A stretch of 29,519 nt of DNA from JBNKDD01 sp050288085. GTDB lineage: Bacteria > Chloroflexota > Anaerolineae > Aggregatilineales > UBA3940. This document shows, piece by piece, positions 1 to 7,601 of the stretch (within the stretch, counting starts at the first letter, position 1; the number at the start of each line of letters is the position of its first letter). Location of the stretch: positions 1 through 29,519 of the forward strand of contig JBNKDD010000042.1 of NCBI GenBank assembly GCA_050288085.1. Direction: 5' to 3'. The position numbers and the translations under genes are program-made. The notes under the pieces are model-generated. The model saw only the letters and a list, made by a program, of their open reading frames with translations. It was not told the origin of the DNA and ran no database searches.

Positions 1-214
1 GCTCGATCCAGATGGCAAGCTGGGCTAAATCGGCGTCGCTGCGTGATGGCTTGGCATTACCCGGATAGTGAGTTTCCGGCGCATCAATGCTCAACATGCG
101 GATAGACACCGATATGTAAGGCGTATCGCCGTCTGTGGTGCGTAAATACTGCTTACTGCCGAGCGAATCGACGGTGAATCCGCCGGGATCCCAGAATATT
201 TTTACGTCAGGCAT
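1..214 (-). CDS. SNase-like (thermonuclease family) nuclease, partial
   Basis: This is the N-terminal 71 residues of a protein that runs off the left edge of the window. The frame is open from an ATG at 214 and contains DGDTPYISVSIRMLSIDAPE, which matches the staphylococcal-nuclease pattern (DGDT, then R-x-L-x-x-I-D-A-P-E) holding the Ca-binding Asp and a catalytic Arg. The family cleaves DNA or RNA phosphodiester bonds and is often exported, but no signal peptide is visible in this N-terminus. A clear ribosome binding site (GGGGGAG, 6 nt before ATG) supports the start. It lies 15 nt after the stop of the glycosidase gene and so is probably the last visible member of that operon. The C-terminal half, with the remaining catalytic residues, is not in the window. 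Confidence 0.75.
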   Translation of the reverse strand, partial: MPDVKIFWDPGGFTVDSLGSKQYLRTTDGDTPYISVSIRMLSIDAPETHYPGNAKPSRSDADLAQLAIWIE

Positions 215-229
215 AGATTACTCCCCCGT

Positions 230-1825
230 TTAGGTGGAAACCGTTGTAGGCGGGCCATCCGATTCCGACTCTGAATCGTCGGTCTGGCCCAGCTTTCGAG
301 CCGGTGAAATGACCAGGAGTGTTACAGCAAGCCCGATCCCAATGGCAACCGCTACCGGGATAAGAACACGCTCGATCCCCCTGCCGGTGTCGATGGTGTA
401 TGCGTCGATCTGAAAAGCTTCTTCAAGGATGGTCAAAGATGTGTTTAGACCTGTTGGCGACACTTCCTCAACCAGATAGACCGGCGGCCCGCCGATCATG
501 CAATAATCGCCGGTCGTTTGTTGACATTCTCCAGCCAGCAGGTTGATGGTGTATTGGCCGTTCTCCGAGTGGATGCTGGTCTGATTGCCCCACATATCAA
601 CCAACCGCGCGGAATCATCATAGGCCGGAATCCGAATTGTTTGGGGAATCGGGACTCTTGTCCAGAACATCCGCGTGAGTTGATCGGGTTTCTCAATCAC
701 GACCTGCGCGACCAGGTGACGATCTGTCCATACCACGTTGTCTGCACCGGCTAGCTGTTCGATGGCGACTTTTGCGGTGGTATAAGCCGGACGTGGAGAA
801 CCGTCTTCCCGGATCAAACCGAAAGGCTCCGGGTTTGCGACGTGGTCGCCGGGGGTGTCGATCAGCTTGTAGATGCTGACTCGCTCCGCTCCGGCTGCCA
901 GCGCCAGTGATAATCCCTGCGGTATATAGGCGGCTTGCTCCAGCAGCGATACTCGAAAGGTCGGTTCATCGACCATCCAGTCCGGATCAGAAGAGGGAGC
1001 CGCGTTAGTTTCGATCAACCAGAACGGCTTATCCAGGCCAAATTCAGCCTGGATGTCCCGGTATTGGTCGATAATTTCGTAGACACTGGCCGGGTTGAAG
1101 TAGAGGTGAAGCGTTGCCACATCGTAATAATAATTGTGACTGGGGGCTTCTGGCTCTGCGACCAGCACTGCCAGAAAACGCCGGATGTACAATTCCCGGT
1201 TGTGTTGAACATCCCACCAATGGCTGAATGCCCCCAGGTGAATCACGGAATTGGGATTTGCTTCTTTCGCTGTCAGGTAGGCTACTTTGAGAAGCTGGAC
1301 GTAGTCGGCTTCGTCCCCGGCCCAGGTGTTGGCGATGTGCCCCGTATCCCAGACATCCGGCTCGTTCCAGATGATCCAATGGTCGATCTGTCCTTGATAG
1401 CGGGTCACTGCTTCCCGGACGTACCCTGCCCAGGTGTTACCCGGATCGCTGTAGGGTAGATAGAGTCCGCGTGGCAGCCCGTCATCATCACGTGCCCAAT
1501 CCGGGATGCCGATCAAGATGCCGATCACCTCTCGCCCGGAGTTGATCTCGTTGTAGAGTTCTTCCTGGGTGAGTTCGGTATCGATCCATTCATCCGGGCC
1601 GTTGGGTTGAACGGTTGCCCAGTTGAACCGCGCTCGTCCCCAACCAATGCCCAATTCATCAGCCTGGGTGGGTGCGTCGTGAGGTTCAACTGCCCCGAAA
1701 CGCGGATCGACTACCTGGGCGTCCGGCATTGGGGCAGGCTGTGCGTAGGCAGTTGTGATCATAGCCAGACTGAAGATGAGCGAGATCACAATTCCCCGGA
1801 TGGCTAGATGCTGCCGGTTAATCAT
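230..1825 (-). CDS. Membrane-anchored extracellular glycoside hydrolase (clan GH-A, GH39/GH5-like)
   Basis: A predicted 531-residue secreted enzyme. It has an N-terminal signal peptide (hydrophobic core about residues 11-27, ending AYAQ), a (beta/alpha)8 glycosidase body and one C-terminal membrane helix around residues 490-508 followed by a short charged tail. The acid/base candidate is Glu155 in WNEPD and the nucleophile candidate is Glu272 in WLIETN, the clan GH-A arrangement on strands 4 and 7. The architecture suggests a glycosidase held on the outer face of the membrane; the substrate cannot be read from the sequence. The frame extends upstream to an ATG at 1846, but GGAG lies 11 nt before the ATG at 1825, so I use 1825; a GTG at 1828 is also possible. 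It overlaps the stop of the preceding gene by 8 nt, so the two are likely translationally coupled. Confidence 0.8.
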   Translation of the reverse strand: MINRQHLAIRGIVISLIFSLAMITTAYAQPAPMPDAQVVDPRFGAVEPHDAPTQADELGIGWGRARFNWATVQPNGPDEWIDTELTQEELYNEINSGREVIGILIGIPDWARDDDGLPRGLYLPYSDPGNTWAGYVREAVTRYQGQIDHWIIWNEPDVWDTGHIANTWAGDEADYVQLLKVAYLTAKEANPNSVIHLGAFSHWWDVQHNRELYIRRFLAVLVAEPEAPSHNYYYDVATLHLYFNPASVYEIIDQYRDIQAEFGLDKPFWLIETNAAPSSDPDWMVDEPTFRVSLLEQAAYIPQGLSLALAAGAERVSIYKLIDTPGDHVANPEPFGLIREDGSPRPAYTTAKVAIEQLAGADNVVWTDRHLVAQVVIEKPDQLTRMFWTRVPIPQTIRIPAYDDSARLVDMWGNQTSIHSENGQYTINLLAGECQQTTGDYCMIGGPPVYLVEEVSPTGLNTSLTILEEAFQIDAYTIDTGRGIERVLIPVAVAIGIGLAVTLLVISPARKLGQTDDSESESDGPPTTVST

Positions 1826-2522
1826 CACCCTTGTTGCTCCGTCCATAAGGCGGCCAGTCGGCTAGATGGGTATCGATCTGCTGGATCAGGGCTACGAAAT
1901 CATCGGGCTGAAGCTCTGCCCCGTTCATCCAGCGATCCCGTTCTGCTGTGCGTAATTGAACCTGCCGGGGGGAGTCTGCCGGGTTATCATGTTGGGGTGT
2001 TTTCCGCAGGTTGTTTTTCTCGGAGATCAGAATCTCAAATGCCTCCCACTGAGGGAGGTTTTCTGCTGCGTTGGGTTTGATAAAGGTATAGGGAATGATG
2101 GACTGATCATCCTGAACCAATTGACAGGCCAGACAATACCACCCCTTCGGAACCCAGGCCCGCTGCTTGATCCTAAACTGCCAGGCCATAGTATTGACGA
2201 GCTTATCCCAGGTGACCGATTGGCTCTCTCCTGATGGCTCACGGAGTGTTAATTGGGCAGCGTCGATTTCGATCTCGCGTCCACTCGGCCAGATACGGCA
2301 TAGATAAGCCTCTGCCAGCCAGCCCACACCGGCCCCGGCAGCCAGACCGCCGATCACCCTGAAGCAGAACAGAGATGTTACTTCAACCTGGAGCAGCTTT
2401 GCCAGCCAGGGCACAATCGCCAGCGCACCCAGCACAAACCCGACCAGCATACTTCCGGCAATTGCGAGCCTCAAACCGGCATGGTAGCTATCCACCGGGT
2501 AGATTGATTTGGAATCGGTCAA
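1818..2522 (-). CDS. Unrecognised two-TM membrane protein
   Basis: A 234-residue protein that I do not recognise. Two hydrophobic helices lie near residues 17-40 and 50-72, followed by a soluble domain of about 160 residues. That domain has a beta-rich first half, resembling membrane-linked PH-like domains in pattern only, and a polar, Asp/Gln-rich C-terminus. The start codon is TTG, placed 2 nt after the stop of the receiver gene. AAGGA lies 6 nt upstream and makes this start convincing. It sits between a response-regulator-like gene and an anchored glycosidase in one operon, so a membrane or envelope role is plausible, but no function is assigned. Confidence 0.7.
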   Translation of the reverse strand: MTDSKSIYPVDSYHAGLRLAIAGSMLVGFVLGALAIVPWLAKLLQVEVTSLFCFRVIGGLAAGAGVGWLAEAYLCRIWPSGREIEIDAAQLTLREPSGESQSVTWDKLVNTMAWQFRIKQRAWVPKGWYCLACQLVQDDQSIIPYTFIKPNAAENLPQWEAFEILISEKNNLRKTPQHDNPADSPRQVQLRTAERDRWMNGAELQPDDFVALIQQIDTHLADWPPYGRSNKGDD

Positions 2523-2524
2523 GT

Positions 2525-3139
2525 TTAATCCTTCTTTTCTGGCTTCGGTTTAGGTTTAGCGGGCGGGCGGGCCTTTTTAGCTTTGGCGGGAGTCGAAGCT
2601 GACTTCGGCTTTTTTTCTGCTGCCGCCGATTTCGGCTTTTTCCCCACAGCTGCTGGCTCTGGCTCTTTCTTCTTTGCTGCCGGTTCCGACTTTTTCTCCG
2701 CTGTGGGTTCCGGCTTTTTCTCCGCTGCCGCTGCCACAGGCTTTTCTGCTGTCGGAGCCGACCACAGATTCACGCCCAGCATCTTTTCGATTTCCTCTCG
2801 CACCGATCCTGCGTCGAAAGGCTTGGTGATGTAAGCATCTATCAGGCTGTTTTCAAATTCTTTCTTAATGCGATATTTATGCAACTGTGCCGTCAACATG
2901 ATGATGGGTGTCTGCTTAAAATCGGCATCCTGGCGGAATTCTTCATGAATGCTCCAGCCGTCTCGATCTGGCATGATCACGTCAATGATCAGCAGATCGG
3001 GCTTAAGGGCACGGGCTTTGTGAATCCCCTCAGTTCCATTAAAGGCTGTCAATAGACGTATTTCTGGGTGCTCAAGTACGTCTTTGACTAATTCAATAAT
3101 TGCAGTTTCGTCTTCGATGTATAGAATTGTGTGAGGCAT
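2525..3139 (-). CDS. Receiver-domain protein with Lys/Pro/Ala-rich C-terminal tail
   Basis: A 204-residue protein. Residues 3-122 form a CheY-like receiver domain with the acidic pair Glu9-Asp10, phosphoacceptor Asp53 (IIDVIMPD), Thr83 and Lys106 (TKPF), so it should accept phosphate from a histidine kinase. There is no standard output domain. The last 75 residues are instead an extremely basic, low-complexity tail of repeated EKKPEP/KKPKSA units, similar in composition to histone H1 or AlgP tails. Such tails can bind DNA, RNA or acidic surfaces; that role here is inference. The ATG at 3139 has CGGAGG 8 nt upstream; a longer frame to 3205 lacks this support. It is the first gene of an operon with the two-TM protein and the glycosidase. 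No kinase gene is nearby. Confidence 0.85.
   Translation of the reverse strand: MPHTILYIEDETAIIELVKDVLEHPEIRLLTAFNGTEGIHKARALKPDLLIIDVIMPDRDGWSIHEEFRQDADFKQTPIIMLTAQLHKYRIKKEFENSLIDAYITKPFDAGSVREEIEKMLGVNLWSAPTAEKPVAAAAEKKPEPTAEKKSEPAAKKKEPEPAAVGKKPKSAAAEKKPKSASTPAKAKKARPPAKPKPKPEKKD
2590..2760. repeat. Degenerate in-frame repeats encoding the K/P/A-rich tail
   Basis: Short degenerate direct repeats lie inside the receiver gene. The clearest pair is two 22-nt units at 2682-2703 and 2706-2727 that differ at one base (period 24). Related shorter copies lie on either side. The repeats keep the reading frame and encode the alternating Lys-Lys-Pro/Glu-Pro/Ala units. They could change in copy number by slippage. 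Confidence 0.7.
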
Positions 3140-3303
3140 AGGTGTCGCCTCCGTTTGCGTTGTAGATGGTAACAGGCGAATACCCACTGCCAATAGTAAA
3201 ATCAAATATGCAGTGTGGCTTCCCTGACTCGTTGATCAGCAGCATTTTAACATTGCGGCTGGTAGGTGTCGAGTGCTACCCTGTATTTCAGGAGATTGAA
3301 AAC

Positions 3304-4218
3304 ATGGCGATTGACCTAAACGGTATCTATGCAGCTATTGTCACGCCCTTTGATGAGAGCGGAAACCTGGCCCGTGACCAGCTTACCAGTCTGCTCCGGT
3401 ATCTAGCCCGGAGTGGATGTCAGGGTGTACTCCTGGCCGGTACGACCGGGGAAGGCCCGTCCTTGAGTGTGAAGGAACGCATCAACCTGTTCAAAACGGC
3501 CTCACACTCGGATTCTAATTTGCGGTTATTGGCTGGAACTGGCGCATCGAGTCTGTCGGATGCGGTTGAACTGACCAGAGCAGCTTTTGATGTTGGCTGC
3601 CTTGCCCCGGTGATTGCGCCCCCATTCTTCTATCGAGGCGCTTCTGATGATGGCTTGTATGCTTATTATGCTGCCATCATCCGGCAGGCAGTCCCGTCAG
3701 ATGGGGGGATTCTCCTGTATCACAACCCGGCAGTGATCGGTGTGTCGCTCTCTCTTGACCTGGTTCGCAGGCTTCGGGATGATTTCCCCGCCCAGGTGAT
3801 CGGGGTTAAAGACAGCTCCAGTGATTGGGATTACACCGAGCCCTTGTTAGCGGCACTGCCCGGCTTACCCGTCCTGGTTGGTGATGATCGGAAGCTGGCC
3901 CGCGCTTTAGAATTGGGTGCTGCCGGTGCGATCACCGGGCTGTGTAATGTATTTCCGGAATTGCTGGTCGATGTCTTTAACCATTATCATCAGCAGGCCC
4001 CGGTTGATGAAGCTCAAGAGCGCCTGACTAATGCCCGCAACCAGCTCAACGATGTGGCGCGAATTCCTGCGATCAAACTGCTGCTGCGGGCCGGGAAACA
4101 GATCAATACGGATTTTGTCCGGCCACCCCTGGTACCTCTGTCCGAAGCGCAATATGATCTGATGTGCCAACGGTTTCATTTAAGCCTGCCGAATCCGTTG
4201 GCAGCAGACGCATCATAG
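3304..4218 (+). CDS. DapA-family (class I, Schiff-base) aldolase/lyase
   Basis: A 304-residue TIM-barrel protein of the dihydrodipicolinate synthase/N-acetylneuraminate lyase family, of normal length. Visible family residues are GTTGEG (46-51), catalytic Tyr139 in LLYHNP and the Schiff-base Lys169 in VIGVKDSS. The family condenses or splits pyruvate-type substrates. In true DapA the segment after the Tyr reads N-V-P-x-R-T-G, with the Arg binding the aspartate-semialdehyde carboxylate. Here it reads H-N-P-A-V-I-G, so this Arg is replaced by Val144. I therefore assign the family and not lysine biosynthesis. The ATG at 3304 has AGGAG about 10 nt upstream. It is the first gene of a plus-strand operon with ybdK 22 nt downstream. 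Confidence 0.85.
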   Translation: MAIDLNGIYAAIVTPFDESGNLARDQLTSLLRYLARSGCQGVLLAGTTGEGPSLSVKERINLFKTASHSDSNLRLLAGTGASSLSDAVELTRAAFDVGCLAPVIAPPFFYRGASDDGLYAYYAAIIRQAVPSDGGILLYHNPAVIGVSLSLDLVRRLRDDFPAQVIGVKDSSSDWDYTEPLLAALPGLPVLVGDDRKLARALELGAAGAITGLCNVFPELLVDVFNHYHQQAPVDEAQERLTNARNQLNDVARIPAIKLLLRAGKQINTDFVRPPLVPLSEAQYDLMCQRFHLSLPNPLAADAS

Positions 4219-4240
4219 CAGCTTCTTTGAGGAGTAAAGG

Positions 4241-5410
4241 ATGTCTCAGCAAGCACCGCTCACATTAGGGATCGAGGAGGAATACCAGATCATTGATCCG
4301 GAAACCCGTGAACTGACCTCTTATGTTCAGGAGTTTCTGGGAAAGGGGCGGGTGCTGGTTGGCGATCAGATCAAACCGGAGTTTCTGCAATCCCAGATCG
4401 AGGTAGGGACTCGCATTTGCCGCAATATTCAGGAGGCCCGTGAGGATGTTCGTCACCTTCGGCGTACATTGGTCGAGATTGCGGATAATGCGGGCGTTGC
4501 ACTGGCGGCTGCCGGGACCCATCCTTTTTCGAGTTGGTCGGATCAGGTGGTCACCGACCGTGAACGCTATCTTGAGTTTGCCGAAGATATGCAGCATGTC
4601 GTGCGTAATTTGCTGATCTTTGGGATTCACATTCACCTCGGTTTCGGTGACAGTATGATGCAGCGCGAATTGATGATCACGGTTATGAACCAGGTGCGCT
4701 ACTTTATTCCTCACATCCTGGCTCTATCGACCAGTTCCCCGTTCTGGATGGGGCATAATACCGGTTTGAAAAGCTATCGCAGTATTGTGTTCAGGGCCCT
4801 GCCTCGCACCGGTCTGCCCCGAACCTTTACCTCCTGGGCGGATTATGAGAAACTGCTGCGGGTCTTTGCCCAGGTTGGTTCGTTAGGTATGAAAAAGGAA
4901 TCCGAACTGGGCGATGCGACCCGTCTCTGGTGGGATTTGCGACCCCATCCCCGCTTCAATACGCTTGAGCTGCGCATTGCCGATTTGACCACCACACTTG
5001 ATGAGACGATCTGCATCGCGGCCTGGTTTCAGGCGATTGTGGCTAAACTCATCAAGCTGCGTGAGAACAACATTTCGTGGCGGATCTACCCACGCGATTT
5101 CATCGAGGAAAACAAATGGCGTGCGGTTCGCTATGGCGTTAACGGTAAGCTGGTCGATTTTGGAAAACAGGTTGAGGTTCCATTCCCTGATTTGATCGAT
5201 GAGATAATCGATATAGTCGATGATGTAATTGATCCCCTGGGCAGCCGCGAGGCTGTTGAGTATGCACGGGTGATTGCCCGTGAAGGGAGCAGTGCCGACC
5301 GCCAGCTTCGTGTCTACGAGCGGGAGATAGCGCTTGGGGCTTCGAATGAGGATGCGTTAAAAGCAGTTGTCGATCACTTGATCAAAGAGACGCGGAGCGG
5401 CCTGGACTGA
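4241..5410 (+). CDS. ybdK: YbdK-type carboxylate-amine ligase (GCS2 family)
   Basis: A 389-residue protein matching the usual length of the YbdK/GCS2 group of glutamate-cysteine ligase-like enzymes, which form amide bonds between a carboxylate and an amine using ATP. Seen in the sequence are the N-terminal GIEEEYQIID (10-19) with its metal-binding Glu cluster, the AAGTHPFSSW block, the FGIHIHLG block and a C-terminal DLRPHPRFNTLELRIAD block, all hallmarks of the family. E. coli YbdK has only weak glutamate-cysteine ligase activity and the true substrate in this lineage is unknown. A strong ribosome binding site (GAGGAG) precedes the ATG. The stop codon overlaps the ATG of the next gene (TGATG), which indicates translational coupling. 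Confidence 0.9.
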   Translation: MSQQAPLTLGIEEEYQIIDPETRELTSYVQEFLGKGRVLVGDQIKPEFLQSQIEVGTRICRNIQEAREDVRHLRRTLVEIADNAGVALAAAGTHPFSSWSDQVVTDRERYLEFAEDMQHVVRNLLIFGIHIHLGFGDSMMQRELMITVMNQVRYFIPHILALSTSSPFWMGHNTGLKSYRSIVFRALPRTGLPRTFTSWADYEKLLRVFAQVGSLGMKKESELGDATRLWWDLRPHPRFNTLELRIADLTTTLDETICIAAWFQAIVAKLIKLRENNISWRIYPRDFIEENKWRAVRYGVNGKLVDFGKQVEVPFPDLIDEIIDIVDDVIDPLGSREAVEYARVIAREGSSADRQLRVYEREIALGASNEDALKAVVDHLIKETRSGLD

Positions 5411-6057
5411 TGAATGCTCAACGCTGGATTGCTCTGGGGATTCTTGCTTTGATTGTGGCCTGTGCATTGAGCAGCAACGTCTGGTTGGCTTTCTTCGCGA
5501 GAGACGATGATGAGGAAGAAGCCACCCCAACCCCCGATATTCAGGCTGAATTGGTTGACGGTGAAGAGGGGGAAGAAGACGATGAGGATATGTTTGAAGG
5601 AATGGCCCGGTTAACACCAACCGTCGAGGCGACGATTGATCCGGTTATCCTGGAGTTGATCGAGGAATCGAAGGCGGTGTTGGATGTAGGCGACGAACCC
5701 TTCATTATCATGGCGGGTGACTTCGCCACGATTGACCAGATGCACCGGGGGGAAGGGTCGGTTTCGGTCTACGAGATCACCGACACGGAGTTTGTGATCA
5801 GGCTTGAGGATTTTACCGTGACCAGTGGGCCGGATTTACACGTCTATCTCTCCCGGCACGAGGAACCCCGTACCAGCGCCGAGGTCGTCCAGCCGGATTA
5901 TGTTGACCTGGGACTCTTGAAAAGTACCACCGGGGCGCAGAACTACGATGTTCCTGATGGGGTTAACCCTGAAAGCTACGGGAGCGTCGTTATCTACAGC
6001 CGCTCGTTTAATGTTATCTTCAGCACCGCTACGTTGGAGACTGTGCGCGGTCAATGA
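5410..6057 (+). CDS. DM13-domain envelope protein, probable lipoprotein
   Basis: A 215-residue exported protein. The N-terminus has Arg5, a hydrophobic stretch and a plausible lipobox (IVAC, Cys18); because hydrophobic residues continue after it, a simple membrane anchor is also possible. A very acidic linker (residues 32-63) follows, then a DM13 domain from about 97 to the end (GDF, then GPDLHVYLS, then YGSVVIY...FNVIF). DM13 domains are proposed electron-transfer or redox modules with a nearly invariant Cys near the C-terminus (family pattern W/Y-C-x-x-F). Here that position is Ser197 in YSRSF, so the proposed redox Cys is absent. The gene overlaps both neighbours (TGATG at the start, ATGA at the end). 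Confidence 0.8.
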   Translation: MNAQRWIALGILALIVACALSSNVWLAFFARDDDEEEATPTPDIQAELVDGEEGEEDDEDMFEGMARLTPTVEATIDPVILELIEESKAVLDVGDEPFIIMAGDFATIDQMHRGEGSVSVYEITDTEFVIRLEDFTVTSGPDLHVYLSRHEEPRTSAEVVQPDYVDLGLLKSTTGAQNYDVPDGVNPESYGSVVIYSRSFNVIFSTATLETVRGQ

Positions 6058-6863
6058 GCCTGCGATCTTATTTTGATCGGGCTGCCCCTCATTATCCTGA
6101 TCTGATCGAACCGGCTTATACTCCTCTGGCAGAAGCCCTGGTGGGTGATGCTGCTATCCAATCGGGTGAATGGGTGATCGACCTGGGAACCGGCAGCGGA
6201 CTGGCTGCGCGTCAGGCTTTGCGCTTCACACAGTTTGTGGTGGGGATTGATTTCTCCGCGCCAATGATTCGTGTAGCACTACAGCAAGGAGTGTTACACG
6301 TAGTGCAGGGAGACAATCACCGGCTGCCTTTCCGCTCGAACTGTTTCAATGTGGCGTTGGCTGCTCTTGCTTATAACAGCACCGATCCGTCAATAGCGAT
6401 TCCTGAAACCAATCGTGTTCTGGGGCAGAGGGGGCGGTTGATACTGTATGAATGGGGAATGGCAGATCCCTTGAGTGAAATGGTAGCGGAAACGGTAGCA
6501 GGTTATGCTGTCGATGAACCTCCACCTGATCTGGCTGCACTGCGTGAACAGATAGAAACACCGGTCCCCTGGGATGATCTCGAAGACCTGGATGAACTGG
6601 TAGACCTGATCAAACAGGCCGGTTTCCAGGATGTTCGGCTGGATGTATTCCCCATCGAAATCCGGCTGCCGACTATCAAGGCGTTTATCAATTACAAATT
6701 GGCCTGGCCGATCCGGCGGGCAGAGGTTGATGCAATGCCGGAGGATGTGCAGGGCCTTTGCCTGTCTGATTTGCATGAAAATCTTGAGACTCATGCTGCG
6801 GCGGATGGTTCATTAATTTGGGAGCCGGAGATCGTGCGGATACAGGCTTATGCCGGTTCGTAG
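6054..6863 (+). CDS. Class I SAM-dependent methyltransferase
   Basis: A 269-residue protein with a class I Rossmann methyltransferase fold in residues 1-135. Motif I is VIDLGTGSG (41-49), followed by VVGIDFS (acidic loop binding the SAM ribose) and GRLILYEWG on strand 5. The C-terminal 120 residues are a helical acceptor-specific region that I cannot assign; the substrate is unknown. The start overlaps the stop of the DM13 gene as ATGA. The 3' end overlaps the convergent PrsW-like gene by 16 bp, so neither gene has room for an ordinary terminator between them. Confidence 0.85.
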   Translation: MSLRSYFDRAAPHYPDLIEPAYTPLAEALVGDAAIQSGEWVIDLGTGSGLAARQALRFTQFVVGIDFSAPMIRVALQQGVLHVVQGDNHRLPFRSNCFNVALAALAYNSTDPSIAIPETNRVLGQRGRLILYEWGMADPLSEMVAETVAGYAVDEPPPDLAALREQIETPVPWDDLEDLDELVDLIKQAGFQDVRLDVFPIEIRLPTIKAFINYKLAWPIRRAEVDAMPEDVQGLCLSDLHENLETHAAADGSLIWEPEIVRIQAYAGS

Positions 6864-7561
6864 AATCGGCGGCGCAGTGCCAGAGCCAGCACCACGATCA
6901 CAAATAGGATGCCAAACCAATCCCAGGCTGCTGCCAGGAATAATAAACGGGGATCGCTGCTGGATAGTACGGCGCTCAGGTTATGCAGGCCATGAGCTAT
7001 TATCGCTCCTAGATATCCGATCAGGGGGCCCAACTTGCGTTCGACGGTGCGGTCTGTGTGGCTGGCAAGTCCAAATCCGATTCCGGTCAGGCTGGTAAAA
7101 AAGGCGTGGTTCAGCCCAAAAACAAAAGTGCGCAAGATCACGGTCAGTTGACTGCCATTGATGAAGTAGGCGATATTTTCCGTGATGGCAAATCCCAACC
7201 CGACCAACGTTCCGAACATGATCCCGTCAACTGGCCCATCAAATTCACGGCCCTGCCGGTGTTTGAAGACGGCAAATACGGCCAACCCTTTAAGAAATTC
7301 CTCGACGATGGGGGCGGCTATTACGGGTAAGATGTCGTTATAGGTCAGCATGCCGACACCGGAAAATATGTGAGCCAGGGGGATAGAGGCGGCTCCGTTT
7401 AAGTAGCCTGCCAGGAAGGTGGCCGGTAAGCAGCCCCACAGGAAAACCAGCAGTTGCAGGCCAAGCGGCCCTTTTCGATAGCTGCGTACCCAATTGTAGA
7501 ATATGCCGTAGACGATCATCGGCACGAAACATAACAACCCAATAAAAATCAACCCACCCAT
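6848..7561 (-). CDS. PrsW-family intramembrane metalloprotease (copy 2 of tandem pair)
   Basis: A 237-residue multi-pass membrane protein of the PrsW group (CPBP/ABI-like superfamily), with about seven hydrophobic helices. Motifs that would bind zinc and catalyse cleavage are present: EE at 87-88 (VEEFLKG), Glu128 in TENIAYF, His152 in LNHAFFTS and His190/His193 in AHGLHNL. PrsW in Bacillus cleaves the anti-sigma factor RsiW within the membrane; no anti-sigma gene is seen here. The ATG at 7561 has GGAAG 7 nt upstream. It follows a paralogous gene by 40 nt and is probably cotranscribed with it. It lacks the C-terminal cytoplasmic extension of that paralogue. Confidence 0.85.
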   Translation of the reverse strand: MGGLIFIGLLCFVPMIVYGIFYNWVRSYRKGPLGLQLLVFLWGCLPATFLAGYLNGAASIPLAHIFSGVGMLTYNDILPVIAAPIVEEFLKGLAVFAVFKHRQGREFDGPVDGIMFGTLVGLGFAITENIAYFINGSQLTVILRTFVFGLNHAFFTSLTGIGFGLASHTDRTVERKLGPLIGYLGAIIAHGLHNLSAVLSSSDPRLLFLAAAWDWFGILFVIVVLALALRRRFYEPA

Positions 7562-7601
7562 CTAACAGCTTCCAATCACAAACGCAGCACTCAGCAATCA
7601 A

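Noticed and set aside
935..1459. 174-codon open frame on the plus strand
   Set aside because: It lies wholly inside the glycosidase gene, has no recognisable domain and reads as a shadow of that gene.
2590..2760. Possible CRISPR or noncoding tandem repeat
   Set aside because: The units are degenerate, lack unique spacers and stay in frame within a coding tail, so this is a protein low-complexity repeat.
4265..4714. 149-codon open frame on the minus strand
   Set aside because: It is antisense to the well-supported ybdK gene and has no family features.
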